Assembly: GCA_914767715.1 (NCBI GenBank)
Contig: OU612066.1
Coordinates: 24,032,283-24,096,282 of the forward strand
Direction of reading: 5' to 3'
Length of the DNA stretch: 64,000 nt
Source of the DNA: Membranipora membranacea
Taxonomy: Eukaryota > Bryozoa > Gymnolaemata > Cheilostomatida > Membraniporidae
A model generated the notes under the pieces. It was not told the DNA's origin and ran no database searches. It was given only the letters and a program-made list of their open reading frames with translations. Positions 13,501 through 26,500 of this stretch are shown piece by piece. Made by a program: the position numbers and the translations under genes. Position 1 is the stretch's first letter, and every line of letters starts with the position of its first letter.

Positions 13501-15872
13501 TTGATTCTGTAATAGGTTCCAACCCGGACTACAAAATAAATAATATGAGAATATTGATGATCAATATAATAAATGACAATTTGTTTAATGAAAATTATTG
13601 TGTACTCGAATGCAATATTGCACTTTGATGCCTTTATGATTCACTGGAGTGGAAAACATTACGGGACTAATAGAAAAAGGTCAATGATAGCAAAATAACC
13701 TAATACACCAATATTTAGTGTTGACCTCCCCTTTATATCAATGGGCCAGTCAACTTCAAAGCTGTAATGATCTCACCTGATCTTGCGTAGTATGAATTTC
13801 ATTGATGAAGAATAATTTCCAAAAACCCAAAAACGTGAAACAATAACGTACCACAACCAAAGAGAAAATACCAATGTAAGCTTTAGATTTTTTATGAATT
13901 GACACTCACTAAAAGTTGCTGTTCAAAATGCTGATCTTGCTGTTGTCTTTTGATGTAGAAGTTCCTATCCACTGCTAAGCTCGTTTCTGCTATGAGCCAT
14001 CCAGCATTCAGTGACTGTACTCTTATATCAGATGGTTTAAATGTACTCTGCAAAACAACAGAAGTTCATGGGTAAGCCATTGAAGAGCATACACATACAC
14101 ATACATATGCGGTAAGGGTACTGTGGCAAGAAATCAACAAACCATCGAATAATTATGACTTTGTCATGAATTCATTTTTCATCAGCAACCAGTCATACAA
14201 TGTGTGTACTGATTTTTGTAGTATAATCATGGATGTTAGATTTTGATGCGTCGTATTTCCTTACCTTGTAATCGCTAGCTAGAAGAGATCTTCCAGTCAT
14301 CCTAGAAAAGAATAAGTACATCTTGATCAATAAGTGCACTCGGATAGCTACACACTCTCTGTTTTCGGATATAGCCCAATTTTCATGTATATTCATATCA
14401 AAAATTCATCGCAAGCATCAACAAACCAAGTTCAGTGAATCATCAACAACTCAATAATTTAATTGTACCAAACCATAATTTCAATCTTATTTGATGCACC
14501 CACGGCATCGCAGCTTACTTTTTGCTGTGACTATCTACCATGACAAGTTGCCAATTCTCTGTTTGTGTGCTGTACCCATCTACTTGGTTTAGTTTCTTGT
14601 ATGCAGCTAACATAATCTGCTGTAGTTTAGTTTGACAGGCTGAGAGATCGCTACCAACAGCAGCCAAACCACAAATACACAGACCACCCGGCAGCATTCT
14701 CTGTAACTGTATTAAGACAAAAACAGTGATACGTCTGATTTATAATCAGATTTCATATTTCCCTGTGTGCTTTTGTTTTCTATGGACAGCTCAATACTCT
14801 TTTTATATCATAATCTACCAGAGATTATTATTTTTAAATACTCGAAAAAGCTTGTTTAGACCTTCAAGATCATTCATTGTCATGCATAGAAAATATTATT
14901 GATGATGCAACATTATTGCAACAAATATCTTTCAAGCAATGCTTGGAACAAGGGAAAAGTTGCAAATTAATTTGCGAAATTTTTTCTGTGCATACCCAGT
15001 AACTAATAATGTTTTTTCATAAGTTAATTATCTTACCTCTCCAGCATGAGATGTGACTAGTGATACAGATAGATCAGCTAGACCTTTAGCTTTATCCTCT
15101 TCCTCCAAAGGAGTCTGGGCGTAATGCACAACATAATCTTTCTGCTCAGATACCTGTGTTAAAGAAGATAAAATATGGTGATGTATGTATACAAGGTAAC
15201 ATTGAATGGTCAGTTTGCTTTCAACACAGTCCAAATGATTCTAATTATCGATACGTCACATCTACATAGCTTGGCAAGATGTAGCCTGTCTTAACACCGA
15301 ACAAAGCTCGTTAAGACAGGCTAGGCAAGATGTAGAGTTGATAGTCCTGACTTGACTTGCAACTCATAGTTATCTGTTGGTAGGATGGCAGCTTGGTCTT
15401 TCTATTCAATGAATGAACTAATTCATTAACTTTAGTTCATTGATTCATAGTCTACATCTACCTAGCCCTATTTTACCTATCAGTTATCAGAGTACTATCG
15501 ATCTTTTTATCTTATTATTATTATGACATAAAAACCTACTTGCAGTACTATATTCCTCTCATGAACCATCCAACTTACCAGGATGTTGGGCTAGGTAGAT
15601 GATTCACATTTGCCCCTCAGTTCTGGCTATATGATTGAAAGGAAGCAATGAACAAGGGCAGCATCATAATTCGTATAATGATGGGAAGCAGCAGCAGCAT
15701 AATGATGGTTATTTATAACACCCATAACATTCATAAATAAAACAACAAGACCACAACAACATGCTCAAAACATGTAACTTACACTGCCTATCAGCAAACC
15801 CAAATTCCAGGTTGATCCTGAGTTATTGAACAAGGTTTCTACAGATTTGTCAATCACTGCCAATCGCCCCAT
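10585..15872 (-). CDS. ODR4: ODR4 homologue, GPCR-trafficking ER membrane protein
   Basis: ODR4 is a tail-anchored ER protein known for helping odorant GPCRs reach cilia in C. elegans; in humans it pairs with UFSP2. Eleven exons on the minus strand: 15783-15872, 15037-15153, 14519-14706, 14265-14301, 13910-14047, 13358-13528, 13062-13178, 12664-12765, 11823-12000, 11257-11364 and 10585-10658. They total 1320 nt (439 aa), close to the human length. Family landmarks are the MGR start with GLLIGS, SEQKDYVVHYAQTP, the RMLPGGLCICG block, PPRVYIPHGSVPVVFNDYMF, and a C-terminal hydrophobic anchor (ASGAAIALAVSLTYL) just before the stop. For exon 10 I chose the acceptor at 11365-11366, because the nearer AG would break the frame. 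The gene is head to head with DCUN1D3. Confidence 0.88.
15283..15323. mobile_element. Micro-MITE (about 41 bp) with 10-bp target duplication
   Basis: The hairpin AGCCTGTCTTAAC...GTTAAGACAGGCT is flanked on both sides by GGCAAGATGT (15273-15282 and 15324-15333). It lies in ODR4 intron 1. Related hairpins with AGCCTGTC ends occur at 46126-46198 and 62575-62647. Confidence 0.7.
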
Positions 15873-17157
15873 GCTGCTTGAATTGAATGTGACAAGCTTC
15901 TTGGAGAGGATTGATAAATATTTTCCTTGCCAACTTGCCACGTAGGCTTAGTGCTTCTGGGTGACAACCATCTGGCCTTGAACTTCAGATCTTTCAAAGC
16001 AAAAAAAATATTAATGCTTGATTCTTTCATATCTTTACAGTAGATATCCTTTTATATGCATTTATTTGTTACTTGATGCTAAAGATAAATTAATTTGTTA
16101 CAAACATGGTATACAAAAATTGAAAAGACAGTCATATAATCTTTATTACAACACCACATCACAGATTCTTGAGAAAAAATAAATAAAGGGAAAGTTCCAG
16201 TAAAGTTTCTCATCATTGACTGTACCAATAACAGGTCCCAAGCTTCCACTTTAATGGTCACAGTATTCAACAGGATCAAGAATAAGTAATGTATGAAGTT
16301 ATACTTCAGTCATCTTTAACACTCTCTTATCTATTTAATAAATCAAGTCATTCAAGCAGGCTGTCAGTGTCATGCCAATGAATATATATGTATGTGTAAC
16401 TGTATAAAATTATTTAATTCATTTAGTTTACTTTTGACTTTACTACTGATTGCATACTTTTTGAAAGATGAGGATTGAGTTATGTCAGTCAGTCGGAGAG
16501 GATTTATCTACTAATCTTCTTTCCTGCTCTCTAGAAGAATCATGGTCATCAGGTTGTTGATCAACATACCAATAGTAGCAACATCAATACCTTTCTTACT
16601 CACAGTCACTGTCACTCTCAGTCAGTCATTGAACTCCAACAGCTAGGGTACAATCAGGGGGCCTATATACTCTGCCCATATAAGTACACAATCAACCACC
16701 CCACTGTGCATAGTGCATAGAGTCCCTTCATCTCCATTGTTCAATAATAATATGTAGATTATTGCCAAAGCAGAGGATTGAAATCATTATCCTGCCATTC
16801 TTTTGTGTATGGATGAGAGTCTCATTTCGAAGCAAATTTACATCAGTGAGTTTAGATTATATCTGTATTTTACCACAGCGCAGTACAAGCAAGGAGTCTA
16901 ACTCCTTGGTACAAGTATTGTTAACAATTGGAGGAATCCATCCATTCAAGAGGACGTTTCAACCAATGTGCCTTATTGACAACACTTTGCCAAACTTATG
17001 ACAAAGTTTACGTAATTTTTTAAAGTATTCTGTGTCACTATTTGAAAATGACTGATCAACAGCTTTTCATCTTTACTTTCAGACTTGTGAAGTTGGGATG
17101 GCGGAGCATTGACAAAATGAGGACTGCTAGAATTTACACTCAAGGATTTGAAGAGTT
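15873..17157. promoter_or_regulatory. Shared divergent promoter region of ODR4 and DCUN1D3
   Basis: The two start codons face away from each other across about 1.3 kb. A TTTACTTTCAG-type acceptor at about 17073-17083 suggests that a 5' UTR exon of DCUN1D3 runs from there to the start codon. I cannot assign individual promoter elements; the bidirectional role is inferred from gene order. Confidence 0.4.
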
Positions 17158-18006
17158 ATGGGAGGTTTGAACAGTTGCTGTAAGTTTTCTGATGACAAAA
17201 ATAGCATCTCTGCCAATCATCCATTAGATAGATCTAAGACCTCCCAGTCTGACGTCATTACTGCTCAGCCAATCACGGATGAGAAACCAGCCACAGCGTC
17301 AGCTGTAGAGATAAATTTTCCTCACTACTCTGTAATATCGTCATCAACTGAGCACGAACCAGCGGCTGTAGTAACATTCCACAATGGCAGCTCACTAGGA
17401 GGCGTGGGAGACTCATCCAGCATCATGAATTTATATAATATATACGTCGATCCTGATATGGGTATGATCGGTGCCGAGGGAATAGAAAGACTATGCAATG
17501 ATTTAGAGATTAGTCCTGAAGATTTCCGTATTTTAGTCTTAGCATATTGTCTTGGTGCTCAAGTTATGTGCAGGTTCACTGAAGATGAGTTTGTTAGCGG
17601 ATGTAAGAAACATGACATCACAGATATTCGCTCAATGAAGGCTGCTGTCCCCAATTTGCTCAAATGTGTCAAAGGACCATTGTTTGCTCCGTTCTACCGA
17701 TGGACATATAAGTTTGCTCTCGATTTAGAGAGCGGACAGAGAACACTTCCGACCGACATGGCGCTGAGTTTGTGGAAACTTGTATTTTACCAAAACTACC
17801 CTCCGATACTAGATAGATGGCTGGATTTTATCGAGAATAATACTTCTATCAAAGGCGTGTCAAAAGACACGTGGGACATGTTTTTAATATTTATCGAACA
17901 AATCGGTGAAGATCTCAACTCATATGACGATACTGAAGCATGGCCAAGTCTTCTCGATGATTTCGTTGAAACAGAGAAAGAAAAATCTGTTGCCATAAAT
18001 GTTTGA
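17158..18006 (+). CDS. DCUN1D3: DCN1-like protein 3, cullin neddylation factor
   Basis: A single coding exon of 282 aa. DCUN1D proteins act as co-E3s that promote NEDD8 transfer to cullins. The N-terminus begins MGGLNSCC: Gly2 is a myristoylation site and Cys7/Cys8 are candidate palmitoylation sites, the feature that sets DCUN1D3 apart from its paralogues and directs it to membranes. A low-complexity linker (about 15-85) is followed by the potentiating-neddylation (PONY) domain, seen in YVDPDMGMIGAEGIERLCND near 100, the LAYCLGAQVMCRFTEDEF segment, and the C-terminal helices with YPPILDRWLDF and DTWDMFLIF near 230. The C-terminal DDTEAWPSLLDDFVE block that contacts cullin WHB domains is intact. 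The start at 17158 is the first ATG and supplies Gly2. Confidence 0.93.
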   Translation: MGGLNSCCKFSDDKNSISANHPLDRSKTSQSDVITAQPITDEKPATASAVEINFPHYSVISSSTEHEPAAVVTFHNGSSLGGVGDSSSIMNLYNIYVDPDMGMIGAEGIERLCNDLEISPEDFRILVLAYCLGAQVMCRFTEDEFVSGCKKHDITDIRSMKAAVPNLLKCVKGPLFAPFYRWTYKFALDLESGQRTLPTDMALSLWKLVFYQNYPPILDRWLDFIENNTSIKGVSKDTWDMFLIFIEQIGEDLNSYDDTEAWPSLLDDFVETEKEKSVAINV

Positions 18007-20575
18007 TGTTATTACAGACACACCACCAGGTGAAAACAAATGTGAATGATGTGGAATTTTGTAATGTAGTCTTTTCAATGTTATGATCATTGGTTTTCCA
18101 TATTTTTAAGTCTCATTCGGATGAATTTGTCTAACATGCTTTAATACGAGTATAATTTTGTTATGTAGTTTTATCCAAGTATGAAAAGGTTGCTCAAATT
18201 GTGTGCATGCTTAGGATTTTTTTTTCATGTCAGGCGTCAAGAAGCCTTCTTTTATTGCCTAGTCCATAATTGCTATTGTTTTGTAGTATTGTAGTCTCAA
18301 AAGTCATTTTTAACAGTGTAATTATAATATTATTAGTATTTAGTGAAATTATTAATATTTAAACTTTAATGACACAAATGATTAACTGCTACTAACATGA
18401 GCAGTACTATTTGTGTTGTTTTCTCAACAGTAAATATTGCTTGTAACTTGGATCTTATGGATCCTGTGCTAATTTTTTGTACATGACAAGGGAGTAAAAA
18501 TGCCTCTAACAGTCACACACACACATACTACACTTTTTATGTCGTCCAGGCCTGTGTATCTATGGAATTTTGAAATGACCAAATATGGGTGTACTCGGTC
18601 AGCTAGGGTTGCTACAGTAGCCTTATAACTAAAATTGAAGATGGTAACCCAAGGAGTCTATGGCAGATGCTGTGTCTGCGAATTTTTTGACATGAGAGAA
18701 GACAACAATTAAAAGTCTACTGTAGCGGCCGAGATATCGAAGAAGTTTAGAGTTTACTAACACATTGGGGTTTATTCCGTTGAGATGTAAAACTGCAAGA
18801 AAATAGCGTGAACATATTACACAAAGAAAGAAAAATAGCATCAAATAATGTATCAGATACCATCATGATAACATCAAGGAAATGTATGGAAAGTAATCTC
18901 TACACCAATATATAGCAATGTCACGTAATTAAAAATTACCTATTGGCTCCTATGATTTATCGGCAGCAAATATATCTGGTATGAGTATGAATTGTCTCTG
19001 TATATATGATTACAACAAATAATATCTATGAATACAACCATGCATCTATGTCTCTCTGACTGACTTTCTAGAGTGAAGTCCCTATATTTTGGGTCTAAGC
19101 GCTAACAATAGAAAATATGATAATGAGCGTAGCTTCGTAGCTTACAAATTAATAGCTTTGCATAAAGCCTACTGCAGGGTGCATTCCTGCCGTTACATCT
19201 ACACATATATTATCACATTCTTTTGATGTGACATGGAAGTCTGTTTTAGGGCAGGGTTATCTGGGAAAATAGGGTTAGAACTTGTACAATGAAGCACAAG
19301 CGTTGTGAGCAGGTGTTAAAAGACTGATAAATTGCAACAAAAAAAACAGTTTCCCCGCATCCCGAACATCATTAGGGGTTGGCTGTGGCCACAGGAAGTG
19401 AAAAATAACTCTAAATGTCTTCAGTGAAGTTGATGGCTCACCAGTTAGAGTTTTGTGGAGCAAGAAATTGGCTAATTCCGAGTTGCTAGCTTGAACTTTG
19501 TATGTCCACTCGTGATGGCATCCTAAATATCTATGCTCCCCTTCTCCTCCTCCACCCCAAACTTTGTGGGGGAGTTGCAATCAACTGGATACGTATTTGA
19601 GTTTCCCAAATAACTGCAGTATAAGTTTGTGGCATTACACTATCATACACTGGATTTTTAAATAAATAATTGAACTTACCCTGTTGGACGTTGACGCTCT
19701 TTAAAGTCCTCGAAATATTTGATTGGCAGCCTTTCAAATTCCACAATAATATGTTTCGATCCCTAATCAGTTAATTTTTATGGGAAATGCTATATGTTTG
19801 ATTATACAGCTTAAAAAATCTTGGTTCCATCACTCCCAACATCCTGAAGAATAGGTGGCGTAATAGCGGGCGCCATGAGGGAGGGGTAGCAATATCTACT
19901 ATTCAATATCTACGCCAATTTGCTTGCAGTTTGTAAGAATGTCGGAGTACACATGGGGGTCCACCATAGACTTAATAATATATACAGTGTCCTGTCTAGG
20001 TTTATTATTAAGTCTATGGGGTCCACCAAACTTTACTGCTAACAGTCAGCGGACTGCAGTGGAATTTGAAACCTCTACTTTAACCCTGATGACCGACACT
20101 CTAATCAACTGAGCCACCTTCAATTGCGCTTACAAATTAATACAATTACAGTTATTATGGTGGTGTTTTATTTTAATTTCTTCAACATTTCTGCAACAAA
20201 AACTTGTTACAGATCAGGAAGAAACATTTACACAAAGGCTCAAGAGAAGTGGAACAAAAATTTTGAAGCCATGGTGGAGACTGAAGCTTCGTAGGAGGGC
20301 TACAACTGAGAAGGAGCAAAAAAATAACTTGTTCATAAAAAACTAAACTATAATTGACCATAGAAAAGAAGGATACATAAATTTAGAAAATTAAACTATA
20401 GCAGTTTGCTTTTGAATTGTAAAAATAAAACAATAAAATGGACAGGAGTGTCATGCATTAGATAAGCCTTGCGTTTTTCATGAAATGCGTTGTCAGTCAA
20501 CGCATGAGTCAGGTCTGAACTCGCCTTTGTTGAAGGCTAGATGTAAACTACTAGATCATGTTATCAAGTGCTATG
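18007..20575. other. Intergenic region after DCUN1D3
   Basis: This holds the DCUN1D3 3' UTR and then sequence with no convincing exon on either strand, up to the stop codon of the CIMAP2-like gene at 20576. It contains one micro-MITE (19966-20019). Confidence 0.5.
19966..20019. mobile_element. 54-bp micro-MITE with 8-bp target duplication
   Basis: The ends ATAGACTTAATAAT and ATTATTAAGTCTAT are inverted copies. The 8-bp flank GGTCCACC is repeated exactly at 19958-19965 and 20020-20027. The same termini occur at 54348-54373, and a decayed version near 32715. Confidence 0.8.
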
Positions 20576-23500
20576 TTACTTATTAGAGAAGATGTCTGCA
20601 GGACTTGAGGCTGTGCCCAACAGGTACTGGTACCCCCTGTTTTTGTGTTTCATAACCTCTAAGCGTTTCCCGACTCTCTGAAACGCCTGCTGCTTTCTTC
20701 TCGATTCCACATCGTTGTGATGCTTTGCGGTATTAGACAGTTTGCGCTCTACTTTAGACTCGAACACTGAGCAGTGTCCGTTAGCTGTCAAGTCATTGAT
20801 GCTGATGTTACGTATACGATATCTAAAATGAATCGTTATGCTTAGAAGTTTTAACTTGGCATGACATTGTTGAACAGATCAGGTCGGATGAGTCTGTGAC
20901 AAGCTTTACTAGATGGTTTGTATTTCAGCTTACCCAAATTTGTCCAAGTCCGGCACGGATGAGATAGGACACTTAGGACTGTTTTTGATGTATTTTACAA
21001 TGCAACTTGTCTGAGGTCAACAAGTCATTATCACATTTATGGCATTGTTAACTGGTAAAAGCGTGAGGGATGATTGTGGCCAGCATTAAAAAACCACCCA
21101 AAGTCAGTTGGCAAGGTTTTACAAGAGAACCAATAGCTTGTACGCTTGTAGCTTGTAATTGACAGCAATGTTTATTCTTATCTGAGATATGACTGAGTTA
21201 CCGACAGACCCTGTTAGAGATTTAGGGTAGTGTCGTATTTTAGTTTTGTCATATTCAATGATGTGTTTCTAACATCGTAAAATTGCAATCCCATCCATCC
21301 TACCTTTCCGGTCCGACACCAGTAGCTCCACATCTCCATCGCTCTGTAGTGTTCTTGTCTCTCTTTTTAGTGGTGGAGAGAAATCCCTCCTTCTCACTCC
21401 AGAGGTCTTGTCTGTGTTTAATCTGCGCAGAAGGGTATTTAATAAAGTCCCACAATATACATGAGTAAAAAGATGCTCTTACCGAAAAATTGGACAACAC
21501 CCCACTAACTACTGCATCTCGATATCAAACTTTTGCAATAGCATACCACCACCGCCACCACAGAGCGAACAAACTTGTTCTAACTCATGTGCATGTCAGC
21601 AAGGGAAATGTAGCAACTACAAACTCAAACATGTTCAGCGATTTGTAACTTACCACGCTATACATTGTTGTGGTAGGTAGGTGACATTGGATCTTGACCC
21701 AATTATCATTGCCTTCCCCAAGACAGACTAGGTGTTTACTGTTTATGAACTTGTGCAAGAGTATACCAACCTTGAAGCTAACGTTAGGATCAGACTTTCT
21801 TCCTGTTCCCACACTACCTTTCCTGCTGTCCTTATCCCCAGCACTCAGTCCACCCCTGACATTGTAGTGTCCCGGACCTAAAAAGGACTTTTCATTAAAC
21901 TCGAATCATAGGCATTCGTTATGGATATAGAGGGTTTGCCTGCATCATATTTTTGTTGGAGCTAGAGTCAAGAGTTTATTATGTTTAACATCACAGTATC
22001 ACACATTCAAAACATGTAGGTAGAATCGCGGATAGTCTATTAAAAATACACAAGTTATGCACTCTATCGAATATAAATAATTTTATTGTTAGAAAATCTC
22101 ATGAAAAATTGAAAAAAGCTCTTTGTCCTTTTTTAATGCGGGCTTTATCTGGACTGAGCTTTGTCTTATCATGATGAATTGTGATGTTTACGGATAATAA
22201 TGGCAAACTCGTCATCTAGATCAAGTTAAATTCAATTTGCATGCTTCTTCAGGCAGATTGGATCAACATTGACACAAGTTTTGAAGCTTCACAGAAATTG
22301 TCTCACCTTTAATCCCTTGTGAATGAGGGAATCAAATTGCCAACCTGGGTTTTTGCAGGCAGGGAATAATGGAGGATAGCGAGGAATGAATGATCCGGCT
22401 CTAGTTCTGTAGTCACTGTCTCGTTCTGAACAGAACTGTATGTTTTTGATTGTCTTCTTCTCCACCTGTGCTGTACTCACGTTATAACAACCTTGAAATA
22501 AATATTGGTGAGTTTTATTTTATTTCATCTCTAAATTGGGATTTTTTACAATATTCCACATTTATCATATTGATTATAAGAATAGACTAAATATTTCATA
22601 ATATAACGCTTTATAAATATGAGTATTTCGAAAAAATTGGGCTCTCTTCAATCAATCAGTGAAAATGCATCAAATTCTACTGTATATTGACTGACTAAAC
22701 TTCTATGGGGAATTTTTCGAATTGCAAAAACGGCTCTAGTGAATACGAGTGAGAGTTAGTGGCATTCCAATATTTTAAATCATTGCACCCAAGTGTTTAT
22801 ATGTTTATAAGACTTAAACTGTGGCTACATGCGCTGTAATTTCCATAGGATTGGGGCACTTTTGGTACGGCTAGATGCATAGGATAGCTGGTTAACTCCG
22901 CCAGATGCCCCAGTTCGGCTAACAAACTTTTTGAAAGAGGTCTGGCTTAATTAAATACCGTAATACCTCATCTATAAGACGTGCCTTATAAGTGAAGGCG
23001 CCTATAAGAGAGGAGCATATAGGCGCGGCTATCATTTGAAGCACTTATATATTTAGATTACACCAAACCCACTCTCTAAGGGAGGCCGGATAGCTCAGTG
23101 TATAGAACGCCTACCTTGTAAACACAATGTTACGGGTTTTATATCCCATCCAGGTCAGTTTTTTTCAAAGGGGTGCCTTATAGCTGTAGGGTGCCTACTT
23201 ACTGGAGCATTTAAATTTTTTCCAAGGCAGGTGCTTCACTTATAAGGCCGGTGTCTTATAAGTGAGGTATTACGGTAGTGATTGGTTGATTGACCTAGCT
23301 ATTAATAGGCCTGTGTAGCACCTTGACCAATCCGTAGCCTATCTAAAAGTTTCCCAATCCTATGGATAGTACGGAGTGTCGAGCCAGACCTTTAGTCTAG
23401 CTAGACAGTCACACGACTTCCTTGTTGCTAGTAGTTGTTGTGGATTTGACCAGAGGATAGCGTGGTCAGGCTGTGAATTGAGGCACCCTTTGTCTAATCA

Positions 23501-26500
23501 AAATCATTTTTCATGTGTTTTTTTTCTATGTTGCTATAACTTGATAATCCATTTTATTGCGTGGCTGAGGCCCAAACTGAGTCAATTAAGTTCTTTGTTC
23601 AGAAGATAAGTTTTTGGTTCAGAAGGTTATATAATAGTTTTCTGTATTGCACATTGTGATCTCAGCATCAGGGCTGACTAAATGGAGTTGTGTCAGGGGT
23701 TGTCCCTCACTATAGGGGGCGCTAATCAGGTGAGACTTTAAATTTGCACTTTATCATAATATAAGCTATCATTGGAGCAGATCACATTTTTTGGTCTGAG
23801 ACCCTAGGAAATAATGATAGAAACTAAAAGCAGGCATATTCATATGCGTCTTACGCTGACCTCCGTTATGAGAACAAATTGACATAGAAATCGATACAAT
23901 ATTTTCTACCGTAATTCCTCACCTATAGATCCGCGATTTATAAGTGAAGGCGGCTGTAAGAGAGTAGCATATAGACGCGACTATCATTCGAAGTATTTTT
24001 ATATTTATCGTGGACTAAAACCACTTACAATCACCAAAGCTGACTAGCTCAGTGGTACATGTGCGACTTGTAAGCATGAAGTTTCAAGTTTGAAACCCAC
24101 TGTGGGCAGTTTTTTTCCCAAAACAACTTAGTTCATTTGTAGTGAGTGAATGTGTGCCACAAAATTCAAATTTATCAACAATCAGCATATCAAATCTCTC
24201 TCACAGTCATTCAAAATAAATTAAACAGAAACAGAACCTCATACACCATTCTGCAGAAACTGGAAGTATTGAGAACAATTGAAAAGAATAACAACCTTGA
24301 CAAGACTGCAAGGGAATTGAACATTAATAGACGCTTGATTCAAAGATGGAGAGCTTCCAAACATCAACTTCTGATTTGATTCACTTATAAGACACGCTGT
24401 CTTATAGCTGGGGGTGTCTTATAGCTGTGGGGTGTCTTATAACTGGAGTATTTTTTATTTTTTCTGAGGGGGGTGATTCACTTATTAGTCCGGTGACTTA
24501 TAGGTGAGGAACTACGGTATATTGAAAATTTAATAAACATATCGTTAAACGAAAGAGAAATAATGATGATGCAGCTTTGATTTCAGATATTACATAAATC
24601 TCACCCAAAAAGATTGAATGCAAAAAAAAATTGAATTGTATGTACATCGATTTAATTCTATTGTGATACAGAATAATTCTATATTTAATTCGATAACTTA
24701 ATATATATATGGAATCTTATTGCAAAATAAATTTTACTGCTTATTTCATGGCACCTTCCATCCTGCCACTGAATTTCAATAAAATTGATAAGATTTTTAT
24801 ATTTGAATATGTTGTTATTTAATTTTAATTATAATAAAAATTAAGATTTTCCAATTATTTTACCTTTCAGCATATAGATTGCATTTTTTAATTACCAAAT
24901 ATATTGGTCAAGTTCTGTCAGCTGAAACCAACAAGTTTTCACAGCAAAAAGTCTCATCTGCTCCCTTTATGCCTCGGAAAAAACATCACCCCGTTGTTGA
25001 GTTTTAAGCTGGTGTTCAACATGTAAAGATATCTTTTTGGTACTGTGCTGGAGAAGCAAGAATTGTTATAAATATCTAAATCTGAAAATACAGAGACAAT
25101 TTGAATATCAGCACCGCATGGCGCGGCATAGTATCATTATTTTATCATTGGTGCATTGTCCGGGAATATCATATCAGTAGTCACAATAATGATTTGTAGC
25201 AAATCTCTATAAATAAGTCACATGGTTTTACATTTAGACTTGAGCAGTGTCTATATCAGGTACTTTATGTGCATTGTTAAAGTAAGTTGTCTACTGTATT
25301 TTCCAAAGTTTAAATTTTGCATTACGAACGAACTGGACTGAAATGGAAAACGAAGCAGGCAATCAGATTGAGCAAACTCAAAGAAATCTGGAGCAACAAC
25401 CTCTTCTGCCTCGAAACACAGACAATAGACCACCATCGACCAGATTATATTTGTGGTCAGTATCCAAATTTTATGAATGTGTGTAGCTTATGAATTTCTG
25501 ATGATTTACTGAAAATTGTCATGGTGCCGCTCTGCTCAAACAGACTTTGTGATATGGATATGAAGATCAAATCGACGATATTTATTACAGTTTTTCCTGC
25601 TCCTAATCTCCTGTTTATATGCTGTGAAATTATATTACAGCCATCTTTTGTTGATTCAGTTGTCTTCCTGGGAAAACAGGAAAGTATTCCTATCGTTTTG
25701 GAGTGAGTCCGGAAGACAACTCAACCATGTGCAACCAAATATTACAACTTACCCCCTGCCATTTGACTCACAAGAGCAAATATTTTACCATTCCTTGAGT
25801 CCTGAAACTTTTTTCAACCTTCAATCTTACCTAATGCTGATACAGATGTGCGATTATTTCGCAAAAAAATTGCTTCTCAAACATATTACGGACACCCTGC
25901 TACTACCCGAGATGAAGAGCAATGCCTGAGGTAAAGTCTAAGTGTTCAGGCGGCTGCAATACGAGTTAGTGGCACTCATAGTGTTTGATATAACTATATA
26001 GTGGCACTACTACACTATCCAATTGAGTGTTTGATAATGTAATGTCACAGCGTAATGTAATCAAGTTCAGTGTTTGATAATGTAATGCCACTAACTCGCA
26101 TTGCAGCCGTATGAGCACTTAGACTACTCGAGGTATCAAGCTGCATGACAATGGCTTGTAGGGTAGATTCAAATTTCGACTGTTCAATCTGCATCGCAGC
26201 ATTATTGTTACGGCATGTCAACGAGTACTTTATAATTTATAATTTGCAGGATACCGATTGCCGAATTTTTAAGTGGAGCCATATCCCTCAGCATCGGATC
26301 GATCTTTGCTCCCATCTACATTCATGATCTGTATGATATAGAACCATATGGCAAACAACTACCACTTATAGGAGCTTATATTGGATCTTGCTATCTTCTC
26401 ACAGGATGCATTGGAGTAGTGTCGGTGAAAAAGCAAACTATACGATGGGTAAGTAACAAAGTGTCAAACACAATGTTGTCCTCCCCTACGAATTCAACGC

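Noticed and set aside
23085-23160. tRNA-Thr-like sequence as a functional tRNA
   Set aside because: The T arm is degraded and the sequence is inside a TA-flanked inverted-repeat element with several relatives, so it is a repeat module.
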